Of a stretch of DNA of 64,000 bases, positions 16,442 to 24,881 are shown piece by piece (within the stretch, counting starts at the first letter, position 1; the number at the start of each line of letters is the position of its first letter). The stretch spans positions 3,578,501 through 3,642,500 of the forward strand of contig NZ_CP108518.1 in assembly GCF_035989885.1 (NCBI RefSeq), in the 5' to 3' direction. A program made the translations under genes and the position numbers. The DNA comes from Streptomyces sp. NBC_01232. GTDB lineage: Bacteria; Actinomycetota; Actinomycetes; Streptomycetales; Streptomycetaceae. Under the pieces are notes generated by a model. It did no database searches. It was not told the DNA's origin and was given only the letters and a program-made list of their open reading frames with translations.

Positions 16442-17602
16442 ATGGCCTACTCCCCCATGACCGCCCGCAGCCCCGGCGAGCTCCACCGGGCCGCCACCCC
16501 GCTGGAGCTGTTCTTCGACCTCTGCTTCGTCGTCGCCATCGCGCAGGCGGGCGCCCGGCTGGTGCACTCGCTCGCGGAGGGCCATCCCGGCGCCGGGGTC
16601 GTCGGCTACTTCTTCGTCTTCTTCGGCGTGTGGTGGGCCTGGATGAACTTCACCTGGTTCGCCTCGGCGTACGACGTGGACGACGTCCCGTACCGGATCG
16701 CGACGCTCATGCAGATCGCGGGCGTGCTCGTGTACGCGGCCGGGGTGAGCCGGGCCTTCGACGACAACGACTGGGCGGTCGCCGTCACCGGCTACATCAT
16801 CATGCGCGTCGCCCTGACGGCCCAGTGGCTGCGGGCCGCCTCCGGGGAACAGGGCGAGGCCCGGGCGGCAGCGCTGAAGTACGCGGCCGGGCTGGTGATC
16901 TGTCAGCTGGGCTGGATCGGCCTGCTGTTCGTCCCCGACGACCTCAAGCGCTGGACGTTCCTCGTCCTGCTCGTCGCCGAGCTGGCGGTTCCGGTCATCG
17001 CCGAACGCGGGCACCAGACGCCCTGGCACGCGCACCACATCGTGGAGCGGTACGGCCTGTTCACCATCATCGTGCTCGGCGAGACGATCGCCGCGGCCAC
17101 GGTGGCCGTCAAGTCCGGGATCGACGAGCACGAGGCGCTGGACCGGCTGCTGCCCATCGCCGCGGGCGGTCTGCTGATCGTCTTCGCCGCGTGGTGGATC
17201 TACTTCGCCGTACCGATGCACGAGCACCTGAGGTCCAACCGCGAGGCCATCCCGTGGGGCTACGGGCACCTGCTGATCTTCGCCTCGGGCGCGGCGATCG
17301 GCGCCGGCATCGAGGTCGCCGTCGAGCACGCGGTCGGCAAGGCGCACATCTCCCAGGTCGCCGCGAACGCCTCCGTCATGGTCCCGACCGCGCTGTTCCT
17401 GCTGATGGTGTGGCTGCTGCACTCCCGCCACTTCAAGCGCGGCCCCGCCCAGCAGCTGGTCCTGCCGGTGTCGGCCCTCGTGACGCTCGCCTGCACCTGG
17501 ACGGGCACCCACGCCGTGCTGTGGGCGGGTCTGGTCGGGGTGCTGACGGTGACGGCCGGCCTGCTCCTCTCCACACGGTTCGGGGCCACCTCCGCCGCCT
17601 GA
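16442..17602 (+). CDS. Low temperature requirement protein A (LtrA) family membrane protein
   Basis: A 386-residue protein with about 10 hydrophobic segments. The LtrA signature is near the start: TPLELFFDLCFVVAIAQ, followed by WWAWMNFTWFASAYDVDD and later HHIVERYGLFTIIVLGETI. LtrA is needed for growth at low temperature in Listeria, but its biochemistry is unknown. ATG 16442 was chosen; ATG 16457 also fits. The upstream open sequence to 16217 is Pro/Arg-rich and looks noncoding. Confidence 0.85.
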   Translation: MAYSPMTARSPGELHRAATPLELFFDLCFVVAIAQAGARLVHSLAEGHPGAGVVGYFFVFFGVWWAWMNFTWFASAYDVDDVPYRIATLMQIAGVLVYAAGVSRAFDDNDWAVAVTGYIIMRVALTAQWLRAASGEQGEARAAALKYAAGLVICQLGWIGLLFVPDDLKRWTFLVLLVAELAVPVIAERGHQTPWHAHHIVERYGLFTIIVLGETIAAATVAVKSGIDEHEALDRLLPIAAGGLLIVFAAWWIYFAVPMHEHLRSNREAIPWGYGHLLIFASGAAIGAGIEVAVEHAVGKAHISQVAANASVMVPTALFLLMVWLLHSRHFKRGPAQQLVLPVSALVTLACTWTGTHAVLWAGLVGVLTVTAGLLLSTRFGATSAA

Positions 17603-17637
17603 CTCCCTCCTCGTTCCTCCCGCGCGCCCGCGCACCG

Positions 17638-17694
17638 CCCACCCCGCACCGCGCACCGCACCCCGCACCCCGCACCCCGCACCCCGCACCCGCC
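17638..17694 (+). repeat. Heptamer tandem repeat
   Basis: About five near-perfect copies of a 7-mer (CGCACCC) lie between the ltrA stop and the P450 start. It looks like simple-sequence slippage; no function is apparent. Confidence 0.7.
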
Positions 17695-17765
17695 GAACCG
17701 TCACTCCCGCGCCCCCGCCGCCGTTCTCCAGCGCAGAACGACGCGCACCGACTGGAGGCCCTGCC

Positions 17766-19019
17766 ATGACACTCCCGGCACAACGCCACGGCACCGACCC
17801 CGGCAGGGAGCTGGCCGAGCCAGGCTTCTGGCAGCAGCCCCCCGCCCACCGCCTCGCCGCCTTCGCCCGGCTGCGCGCCGCCGACGGCCCGGTGCTCGTC
17901 CCCGAAGGGAGCGGCCCCGGCCACTGGGCCCTCGTACGCCACGCCCAGGTGCAGGAGGCCAGCCGCCTCCCCAAGGTCTTCGCCAGCGCCCCCGGGGTCA
18001 CCACCCCCGAGCCGGCCCGCTGGGTCAGGGCCCTCTTCGGGGACTCGATGGTCAATCTGGACGGCCCCGACCACGCCCAGCTGCGCAAGATCGTCCAGCG
18101 CGCCTTCACGCCCCGCCTGCTGGCGGCCGCCGAGGAGGACATCCACGCCGTGGCCGCCCGCATCGTGGACGACGTACTGGATGAGCAGCCCGACGAGTTC
18201 GTCTCCGCCGTGGCCTCCCGGCTGCCCCTGGAGGTCATCTGCAACATGATGGGCATCCCGGAGCACTACCGCGCCGAGATCGCCGACCGCGTCAACCACG
18301 CCTCCGAGAACATCGGCGTGGAGCGGGGCCTGGCCTCCCGGCTGCGGATGCCCGGGCGCGGGCTGCGCGCGCTCGCCCGTATGCAGCGGATGGTGGCGGG
18401 CATCGGGCGGGAGCGGCGCAAGAACCCCACCGACGACCTGATCTCGGCGCTGGTCTGCGCGAACGTCGACGGCCAGGCCCTCGGGGCCCGCCAGCTCGGC
18501 GCCTTCTTCTCGCTGTTGATGGTCGCGGGGGTGGAGACCACCCGCAACGCCATCACCCACGGCCTGACCCTGCTGACCGACCATGCGGACCAGCGGGACC
18601 TGCTGCTCTCGGACTTCGAGAAGTACGCGGACGGCGCGGTGGACGAGATGATCCGCCACTCGACGCCGATCATCCAGTTCCGCCGAACGGTGGCCGCCGA
18701 ACACACGATGGACGGGCACGTGTTCCGGCCGGGCGACAAGGTGGTCCTGTACTACGCCTCCGCCAACCGCGACGAGGCGGTCTTCCCCGACCCCGATGCC
18801 TTCGTCATCACCCGATCGCCCAATCCGCACCTGGGGTTCGGCGGCGGCGGCCCGCACTTCTGCCTGGGCGCGCACCTGGCCCGGGTGGAGATGAAGGCCC
18901 TCTTCCGCGAACTGCTCACCCGGCCGGTCGGGCTGCGGGCCGTGGGGCTGCCCGACCTGGCGGGGTCGAACTTCGACAACCGGGTCCGCTCGCTGAAGTT
19001 CGCCTTCGAGCGGCCCTGA
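17766..19019 (+). CDS. Cytochrome P450
   Basis: A 417-residue soluble class I P450. The I-helix oxygen-activation motif is MVAGVETTRN, the ExxR is in DEMIRHS, and the heme loop is FGGGGPHFCLGAHLAR with the Cys thiolate ligand. The sequence around the heme and the GG before HFC resemble the CYP124/125/142 group that hydroxylates steroid side chains or fatty acids, so a lipid substrate is a reasonable guess. GGAGG lies 8 nt upstream of the ATG. No ferredoxin or reductase gene is adjacent. Confidence 0.94.
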   Translation: MTLPAQRHGTDPGRELAEPGFWQQPPAHRLAAFARLRAADGPVLVPEGSGPGHWALVRHAQVQEASRLPKVFASAPGVTTPEPARWVRALFGDSMVNLDGPDHAQLRKIVQRAFTPRLLAAAEEDIHAVAARIVDDVLDEQPDEFVSAVASRLPLEVICNMMGIPEHYRAEIADRVNHASENIGVERGLASRLRMPGRGLRALARMQRMVAGIGRERRKNPTDDLISALVCANVDGQALGARQLGAFFSLLMVAGVETTRNAITHGLTLLTDHADQRDLLLSDFEKYADGAVDEMIRHSTPIIQFRRTVAAEHTMDGHVFRPGDKVVLYYASANRDEAVFPDPDAFVITRSPNPHLGFGGGGPHFCLGAHLARVEMKALFRELLTRPVGLRAVGLPDLAGSNFDNRVRSLKFAFERP

Positions 19020-19031
19020 CGGCGCGGAGCC

Positions 19032-19047
19032 GGCCGGGAGACCGGCC
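19032..19047. terminator. Short hairpin between P450 and DUF5949 genes
   Basis: GGCCGG and CCGGCC pair around a GAGA tetraloop between convergent genes. The stem is short, so the call is weak. Confidence 0.35.
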
Positions 19048-19103
19048 ACCGGGCAGGCTGGGAGCCCGGCGGCCGGAGCGGGTGGTGGCGCCCGGCCCCG
19101 TGG

Positions 19104-19598
19104 CTACCGCTGCACGCGCCGCACGGCGAGCACGCAGTGGGCGCTGCTGGTGAGCACCGACTCGTCGCCCGCGAAGGCCTGCAGGGTCTCCGGCGCGACC
19201 GGCCGGCCCGGGACCGCCTCCGGCCAGGCGCGGGTGGCGAAGAGGAAGTACGCCTGCCCGCTCTCGTCCGCCGCGGCCACCCACTCGTCGGGGGCGGTGC
19301 AGCGCGCGTTCATCCCGGGCAGGGTGAGCGCGATCTGGTTGCCCTCCAGCAGGATCTGCACCGGGAAGGTGGCCGCCTTGAGGGTGCCGTCCATGACCAC
19401 GTCCCCGATGGGCAGGCCGATCTCCTCCAGCAGTCCGCGGGCCGCCGCCTCCCCGGCCTCCCGGCCCTGCGGTCCGTCACCCAGGGTGTAGGCGAGGAGG
19501 TAGGGGATGTCGTGCGCCTCTTCGGGGTCTCCGATCCAGGCGAGCACCGAAAGAGTGCCGAGCTGGGACCGGTCGATTTCGGCTTGAGTAGAAGTCAT
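19104..19598 (-). CDS. DUF5949 family protein
   Basis: A 164-residue soluble protein beginning MTSTQAEIDRSQLGTLSVLAW. It matches my recollection of the Streptomyces DUF5949 family, with GDPEEAHDIPYLLAYTLGDG and PGMNARCTAPDEWV. There are no membrane segments or catalytic signature. Function is unknown. It is probably monocistronic. Confidence 0.7.
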   Translation of the reverse strand: MTSTQAEIDRSQLGTLSVLAWIGDPEEAHDIPYLLAYTLGDGPQGREAGEAAARGLLEEIGLPIGDVVMDGTLKAATFPVQILLEGNQIALTLPGMNARCTAPDEWVAAADESGQAYFLFATRAWPEAVPGRPVAPETLQAFAGDESVLTSSAHCVLAVRRVQR

Positions 19599-19654
19599 GC
19601 GCGCACCCTAGTGGTCTCGCTGCCGGGCCTTTCACGGCCCTTCACCCGGGCGGG

Positions 19655-20242
19655 CTAGACGGCCCAGAATCCCTCTCCGGAATTCGCCTGCATGTTCGCG
19701 TCCTGGTACTCCAGCCGCACAATGCGCGCGCTTTCCGGAATTTCGAACACCACCCACCCCTCGACCCGCTCACCGACCTCCAGGGAATCAAAAACGATCG
19801 GTTTGCCGGTCGTCAGCTCGCCGGTCTTCACCACCGGGTGACGCTGCCCCGCGCTGTCGTGCGCCCACATGCGTCCGAGCGCCCCGTACGAGGCTCCGCC
19901 CACGTTGACGAACGACATCGAGGCGGCCACCCAGCGCTTCCCGGCGGGCGGGACGAAGTTCTTCTCCACGCTGACCGCAGGGTCCACGAACGCCCCGAGG
20001 TCGACCTGCAGGTGCCGTCCGACCTGCCTGCCGTGCACCCGTACGGGGTCACCCACATGAGCATCCTTCACCCCGGGCCGCCCGGGGGCCCCCGCAGCGC
20101 CCGGCGGCGCCCCGTCGTCCACCGGGATCGCGGGCGCTGCGGCGGGAGCGAGCGCGTCTCCCTCGGGAGCGCTCTGGCAGGCGGCGGCACCGAACAGCAG
20201 GAGCGGGAGCAGGGCGAGGGCGGGGAGGGCGGGCTGGCGCAT
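19655..20242 (-). CDS. Secreted lipoprotein, DUF4352-like
   Basis: A 195-residue protein with a lipoprotein signal peptide: a hydrophobic run of Ala/Leu, then the lipobox FGAAC-like sequence FGAAACQS with Cys at about residue 22. A Pro/Ala-rich linker follows. The C-terminal 130 residues form a beta-rich domain (FVPPAGKRWVAASMSFVNVGG, KPIVFDSLEVGERVEGWVVFEIPESA) of the telokin/DUF4352 type. It is predicted to be anchored to the outer face of the membrane. The ATG at 20242 has AAGGG upstream. It is divergent from the DUF6299 gene. Confidence 0.75.
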   Translation of the reverse strand: MRQPALPALALLPLLLFGAAACQSAPEGDALAPAAAPAIPVDDGAPPGAAGAPGRPGVKDAHVGDPVRVHGRQVGRHLQVDLGAFVDPAVSVEKNFVPPAGKRWVAASMSFVNVGGASYGALGRMWAHDSAGQRHPVVKTGELTTGKPIVFDSLEVGERVEGWVVFEIPESARIVRLEYQDANMQANSGEGFWAV

Positions 20243-20398
20243 GCAAGATCCCTTCGGGGACGTATTGCGGCCAGTTTCACGCCCCCGGACAGGAAATTGG
20301 GCACAACGACACGAGCGCACGGAGCAAGTGCGTACGCCCGGCTGCCAGCACAATGCGTTCCGGCGGAATCCCGCCGCCCGCACCCATCTGGAGGAAGA

Positions 20399-20839
20399 AT
20401 GCGCATCTCCGCCCGCCGAATGACCCTGACGGCCTTCTCCGCACTGGCCGCCAGCACGCTCTTCACCGCCCCCGCCGGCGCCACCGTTTTCAATCAGGCG
20501 ATTTCCGTGCACCACGACGCCTACGTCGCCGAGGACGGCTCCGTCACCCTTTCCGGGATGTACCACTGCGAGCAGGCGTCACCCATGGGGGCGATGCAGA
20601 TCAAGGCGACCCTCGCGCAGGGTGACGGCGGCCGGCTGAGCATCGGCGCGGAGCAGATCGTCTGCGACGGCCAGGAGCGGCGCTGGGTCGCCAACGCGCC
20701 GGGCGCCTTCGTGAACGTGCGCCCGGGCCGCGCGGTGGTCACCGCGGAGCTCCAGGAGGTCCGGCTCTCCGGCCTGATGCCCAAGTCGGTCGCCACCGTC
20801 GCCCAGGACCGGCAGGACGTCGAGATCCGCAGGCACTGA
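20399..20839 (+). CDS. Secreted DUF6299 family protein
   Basis: A 146-residue protein with a Sec signal peptide (MRISARRMTLTAFSALAASTLFTAPAGA). The mature domain is small and beta-rich and has two Cys (MYHCEQASP and QIVCDGQ) that could form a disulfide. GGAGG lies close before the ATG. The sequence fits the Streptomyces DUF6299 family, of unknown function. Its position opposite a secreted lipoprotein suggests both are surface proteins. Confidence 0.75.
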   Translation: MRISARRMTLTAFSALAASTLFTAPAGATVFNQAISVHHDAYVAEDGSVTLSGMYHCEQASPMGAMQIKATLAQGDGGRLSIGAEQIVCDGQERRWVANAPGAFVNVRPGRAVVTAELQEVRLSGLMPKSVATVAQDRQDVEIRRH

Positions 20840-20880
20840 GCGGTGCGGGAACCCGGCACGCGCCCGTCCGGTGGCCGCCG

Positions 20881-21048
20881 CTACCGGCAGTCGGGAGCGA
20901 CGTCCGTCATCGACATGAAGGCCACCGACTGGCACGCGGGGTCCGCGTGCGGCCGCCCCGTCGCCCAGTCGACAACGGCCGGCACCCCGGCCACGAGCAG
21001 CAGCACGGCCAGGGCGCCCGTCACGGCGGCCTTGGTCAGCCCGCGCAC
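20881..21048 (-). CDS. Small putative membrane/secreted peptide (55 aa)
   Basis: From GTG 21048 the frame reads MRGLTKAAVTGALAVLLLV, one hydrophobic helix, then a short polar tail with two Cys and a C-terminal MTDVAPDCR. No good ribosome binding site is visible and the frame is open further upstream inside the phosphatase gene, so start and reality are uncertain. Confidence 0.4.
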   Translation of the reverse strand: MRGLTKAAVTGALAVLLLVAGVPAVVDWATGRPHADPACQSVAFMSMTDVAPDCR

Positions 21049-21119
21049 AACACGATCCGTTCCATGGCTCGCATCATCGCCCCGCCCCCGGCGCCTCACA
21101 ACCCGGGGTGACCGGCCGG

Positions 21120-23219
21120 TCACCCCGCGCTCCGGGGGCTGCCGCCGGCGTCGAACTCGCACCACACGGCCTTGCCGTCGCCGCGGGACTCCACGCCCCA
21201 GTGCGTGGCAAGCGCGTCCACCAGCAGCAGCCCGCGCCCCGTGGTGGCCGCCTCGCCCGGGGAGCGCCTGCGCGGCCACACGCTGGAGCGGTCCTTGACC
21301 CACAGCCGGATCCGCCGGACCGGCTCCGGCAGCACCTCCATCGTCAGCACCGCCCCGCCGTCGGTGTGCAGCAGGGCGTTGACCAGCAGTTCCCCGGCTG
21401 CCACCTCCACATCGTCGGCGAGTTCCGGCATGCCCCAGTCGCGCAGGGCCTGGCGCAGGGCATAGCGGGCCTCGGACAGGCCCTCCGGGTCGGCCTGGTG
21501 GACGTACTGGTGGATGCGCGGCGCCCGGTGGGTGCCCGGGTCGGGGGCCCGGCGCAGCACCAGCAGGGCCACGTCGTCCCCGGATCCCCAGCGCTCCCAG
21601 AGCCGGTCCGAGAGGTGGTCGGCGAGCGCCCCGGCGCCCTGGGGGCCGCTGCGCACCGCCTGGGCGAGGGCGTCCATCCCGGCGGTGATGGTGGTGCCCG
21701 GCTCCTCCACCAGGCCGTCCGTGCACAGCACCATCGTCTCCCCGGGGACCAGGTCGAGCCGGGTCTCGGGGAACTCCTCGTGCTCGAAGAACGAAGCCAG
21801 CCCGAGCGGCAGGCCGCCGCGCACATTGGGCCAGCCCGTACGCCCGTCCGTGTGCCGGATCAACGGCCCGAGGTGGCCCGCGCGGACCGCCCGTACGCCT
21901 CCGGTCTCCAGGTCCACCTGTGCGTACATGCAGGTGGCGAAGCGTTCCGTGTCCAGTTCGGCGAGGAAGCGCGAGGCCCGGGCCAGCACGGTGGACGGGG
22001 GATGGCCCTCCCCCGCGTACGCCCGCAGCGCGATCCGCAGCTGGCCCATGATGGCGGCCGCGTGCGTGTCGTGGCCCTGGACGTCGCCCACCACGACGCC
22101 GACGCGGTCGCGGGGCAGCGCGATCACGTCGTACCAGTCACCGCCGACCTCCCGGCCGCTCCAGGCGGCGTGGTAGCGGACCGCGATCTCCCCGCCGCTG
22201 ATCTCCGGGATCCGGCGCGGCAGCATGGAGGCCTGCAGCCCGGTCGCGAACTCCCGCTCCTGGTCGAAGAGGAGCGCCCGCTGGAGGGACTGGGCCACGA
22301 TGCCGGCCAGGCCCAGGCAGAGGTTGCGCTCCTCCGGGCTGAACTCGGTGCGCTGCCGGTAGAAGAGGACCAGCCCGCCGATGGCCTTGGCCTGCGCGAT
22401 CAGCGGCAGATAGGCCGCCGCGTCGAACCGGATCCGGTGCAGGTAGTCCGCGAGGAGCGGGAACTCGCCGCCGAGCTCGGTGAGCGAGGTGACGAAACGT
22501 GCCTGCCGGGTGAGCACCGTGTGCGAGAGCGGCAGCGAACCGTCCAGCCGGGTGAACCGCCGCTCGCTGAGGATCTCCAGCGACTCCCCGCTCAGCGCGA
22601 TGATCTTGATGGTGCCGCCCTCGACCAGCCCCAGGGCCAGCCCGTCCGCACCCAGCCGCTCCAGCGCGCCCGCCCCGGTCAGCGCGGCCGTGACGTCGTC
22701 GACCGTCACCGCCCGCGACAGGGCCTCCGTGGTCCGCTGCACGATCGTCGCCTGCTGGGCGCGCGCCGCCTCCAGCTTGCGCAGCAGCGTCGCGTGGGCC
22801 AGCTCCGCCGTCGCGTCCCGGACGATCCCCACGATCCGCTCCGGCTGCCCCTCGCCGTCCCGGAGCACCCGGCCCGAGGTGTGCGTCCACTGGTCGCGCC
22901 CGTCGCGGCGCTGCACCATGAAGTACGCGCCGTAGGTGTCCCCGCCGCCCGCCAGGACCCCGTCGATGATCTCGCCGAGCCGGCCCGCGTCCTCGGGCGG
23001 GATGCGCAGTCCGAGACCGGACACGGTGCCGTCGAACTCCTCCGGCCCCAGGTCCAGGACCTCCAGGGCGGACTCGTCCAGCACCACCGACCCGGCACCC
23101 AGGTCCCATTCGAGGCTGCCCATGCCGTTGAGCGCGAACCGCTCGCCCGGCACGGTCACCGGGGACGGCCGGACCGGCTCGGGTCCGTCGCGTTCCGCCG
23201 CTGCCACGTTCCACACCAC
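21120..23219 (-). CDS. PAS-GAF-SpoIIE phosphatase with C-terminal HATPase domain
   Basis: A 699-residue multidomain signalling protein. A PAS fold spans about residues 30-140 and a GAF domain about 165-320. The PP2C/SpoIIE phosphatase domain is about 345-550, with GGDWYDVIAL, VGDVQGHD and LCTDGLVE metal-site motifs. An RsbW-like ATPase region is at about 575-690 (AAGELLVNALLHTDGGAVLTMEV, GRGLLLVDALA). Such proteins combine anti-anti-sigma phosphatase and anti-sigma kinase functions in general stress or developmental signalling. Its GTG follows directly on the TAG of the preceding small gene. Confidence 0.92.
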   Translation of the reverse strand: MVWNVAAAERDGPEPVRPSPVTVPGERFALNGMGSLEWDLGAGSVVLDESALEVLDLGPEEFDGTVSGLGLRIPPEDAGRLGEIIDGVLAGGGDTYGAYFMVQRRDGRDQWTHTSGRVLRDGEGQPERIVGIVRDATAELAHATLLRKLEAARAQQATIVQRTTEALSRAVTVDDVTAALTGAGALERLGADGLALGLVEGGTIKIIALSGESLEILSERRFTRLDGSLPLSHTVLTRQARFVTSLTELGGEFPLLADYLHRIRFDAAAYLPLIAQAKAIGGLVLFYRQRTEFSPEERNLCLGLAGIVAQSLQRALLFDQEREFATGLQASMLPRRIPEISGGEIAVRYHAAWSGREVGGDWYDVIALPRDRVGVVVGDVQGHDTHAAAIMGQLRIALRAYAGEGHPPSTVLARASRFLAELDTERFATCMYAQVDLETGGVRAVRAGHLGPLIRHTDGRTGWPNVRGGLPLGLASFFEHEEFPETRLDLVPGETMVLCTDGLVEEPGTTITAGMDALAQAVRSGPQGAGALADHLSDRLWERWGSGDDVALLVLRRAPDPGTHRAPRIHQYVHQADPEGLSEARYALRQALRDWGMPELADDVEVAAGELLVNALLHTDGGAVLTMEVLPEPVRRIRLWVKDRSSVWPRRRSPGEAATTGRGLLLVDALATHWGVESRGDGKAVWCEFDAGGSPRSAG

Positions 23220-23489
23220 CTAACGGCCGGGCCAGCACGGCTGGGAGATCAGCCGCTCCCACTCCTCGTCAGGATGCCCCGGAAGGGTGCGCCCGGCCTC
23301 CCGCCAGCGCTTGACCAGGGAGAGGTAGATCGTGGGCTGGTCGGCGGGGGAGGCCGTCGCGTAGGGACCTGCGTACGGGCCCGCGTACGGGGGACGGTCG
23401 TGCCCGGCGGCCCTGGCCCTGGCGGGCTGTTCCCCACGACTGGCGGGAATGCGCACCCAGCCGCGGCCCTGCGCTCGCTCCTCGCTCAT
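23220..23489 (-). CDS. Conserved hypothetical protein (89 aa)
   Basis: A small protein with Arg/Pro/Tyr-rich low complexity in the middle (a PYAG unit repeated). A conserved-looking C-terminus follows: DQPTIYLSLVKRWREAGRTLPG...DEEWERLISQ. It ends immediately before the SpoIIE phosphatase start (TAG GTG), so the two are co-translated. ATG 23489 and GTG 23492 are alternative starts. It could be a partner or regulator of the phosphatase; I do not recognise the family. Confidence 0.65.
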   Translation of the reverse strand: MSEERAQGRGWVRIPASRGEQPARARAAGHDRPPYAGPYAGPYATASPADQPTIYLSLVKRWREAGRTLPGHPDEEWERLISQPCWPGR

Positions 23490-23513
23490 CACGGACCCCT
23501 CTCACCGCGGATC

Positions 23514-24824
23514 TCACCGCAGAAACGTCTTCGGATGCCCTGGGGGTACCCCCGGAAGGGATCCGGGGGAAGCAGCCCGGCCCGGCCGGGCGGCACCGGG
23601 GGAACCCGGCCTCGGACCCCGGGCGCCGAGACGCCTCCGGACTCCTCTCACCAGTCTCCCCGCCGTGAAGCCCGCGCCGTGCACGAATCGCATGGAAGGG
23701 CCGAATGAGGGAGCCGTCAGCAGCCCCGCGAAGAACAGACCGGGCCACGAGGACTCGAACCCGGGGGTCAGCTCCGGGGCCCCGCTCTGCCCCGCGGTCT
23801 CCAGCGCGGACCGCAGCCCCGCGTCGAGCAGCCCCAGCCGCGCCAGCTCCGGGACGAAACCGGTGGCCGCGATGACGTGCGAGGCGTCCAGCACCACGGA
23901 TGTGCCCGCCGGGTCGGTCAGCCCGAGCCGGGTCCGCCCGCCCACAGCCACCGCCCGGTGCAGCCGGTGCCCGAGCAATGCGGGGACGCGCCGCTCGAAG
24001 CGGTCCCGCAGCCACCAGGCGCCGGCCGGACCCAGCGCGGTCGCCGCGATCCGCTCGCGGGTGGGCGCGGGCAGCCGGCGCACCGCCCCGGGCAGCTCCG
24101 ACCACACCCAGCTGCGCCAGCCGGTGCCGAGGCCGCTGTGCGGATCGCGCAGGGCGCGCAGCGGGGGCCGGTCCAGCGGCTGCGGGACGCTGTTCCAGTT
24201 CAGCCGGGAGCGCCGGGCGACCAGGCAGGGCCGGGCACCCTGCTCGGCCAGCAGGGCGGCGGTCTCCAGGGCCGCCTGCCCGGCCCCGAGCACCGCGACC
24301 TCGTGGCCCTCGAACCGGCTCAGGTCCCGGTGGCCGCTGCTGTGCGAGTAGTGGGCGGGCGGCAGCTCCCGCAGCGCCTCGGGGTGGCGGACGAAGGGCA
24401 TCACCCCGACCGCGAGGGCCACCGTACGCGCGAGCAGGGGCGGTCCCTCGGCGGTGCGGACGAGGAAGCCGTCGCCCTGCGGGGTCACCTCCAGGACGGT
24501 CACCTCCTCCACCTCGGGCGCGGCCTGCCGGGCGAACCACATCCCGTACGCGCTGAACGTGCCGATCGGCAGCGGAGTGCCGTGTTCCGCGGTCGTTCCG
24601 CGGGTGGCGCAGTATTCGGCCAGCGTGTGCCGCCCGTCCGGCGCGGACAGGTTGGACGACCAGGGCTCCGACTTCAGGTACATGCCGTCGGGCATGTGGT
24701 CGCGCCACGAGGCCATGGGCCGCCCCAGCAGCCGTACGTCGAGCCCCGCGGCCGCCGCGTGCGCGGCGATCGACAGTCCGTACGGGCCCGCGCCGATCAC
24801 CACGAGATCGTCCATCCGCGTCAA
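23514..24824 (-). CDS. FAD/NAD(P)-binding oxidoreductase
   Basis: A 436-residue flavoprotein. The N-terminal Rossmann fold has VVIGAGPYGLSIAAHAAA and a second dinucleotide site reads VAVLGAGQAALETAALLAEQ. The sequence between (SWRDHMPDGMYLKSEPWSSNL) is typical of flavin monooxygenase-like proteins related to ornithine/lysine hydroxylases. TTG 24824 is favoured because GGAGGAG lies 7 nt upstream; ATG 24815 lies too far from it. The C-terminal 40 residues are Gly/Pro-rich. It lies next to an ATP-grasp gene, so the pair may modify a small molecule. Confidence 0.83.
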   Translation of the reverse strand: MTRMDDLVVIGAGPYGLSIAAHAAAAGLDVRLLGRPMASWRDHMPDGMYLKSEPWSSNLSAPDGRHTLAEYCATRGTTAEHGTPLPIGTFSAYGMWFARQAAPEVEEVTVLEVTPQGDGFLVRTAEGPPLLARTVALAVGVMPFVRHPEALRELPPAHYSHSSGHRDLSRFEGHEVAVLGAGQAALETAALLAEQGARPCLVARRSRLNWNSVPQPLDRPPLRALRDPHSGLGTGWRSWVWSELPGAVRRLPAPTRERIAATALGPAGAWWLRDRFERRVPALLGHRLHRAVAVGGRTRLGLTDPAGTSVVLDASHVIAATGFVPELARLGLLDAGLRSALETAGQSGAPELTPGFESSWPGLFFAGLLTAPSFGPSMRFVHGAGFTAGRLVRGVRRRLGARGPRPGSPGAARPGRAASPGSLPGVPPGHPKTFLR

Positions 24825-24881
24825 GGCCGCTCCTCCAGTTCGATGGTCACCGGCCGTACCGGTCCGCCGCGCCGGGTTCTC

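Noticed and set aside
17638..17694. Tandem heptamers considered as a CRISPR or iteron array.
   Set aside because: Units are 7 bp with no spacers and no associated cas or replication genes; simple sequence expansion is enough.
21108..23708. 866-residue plus-strand ORF opposite the SpoIIE phosphatase.
   Set aside because: Shadow frame; low-complexity Gly/Arg/Ala and no recognisable domain.
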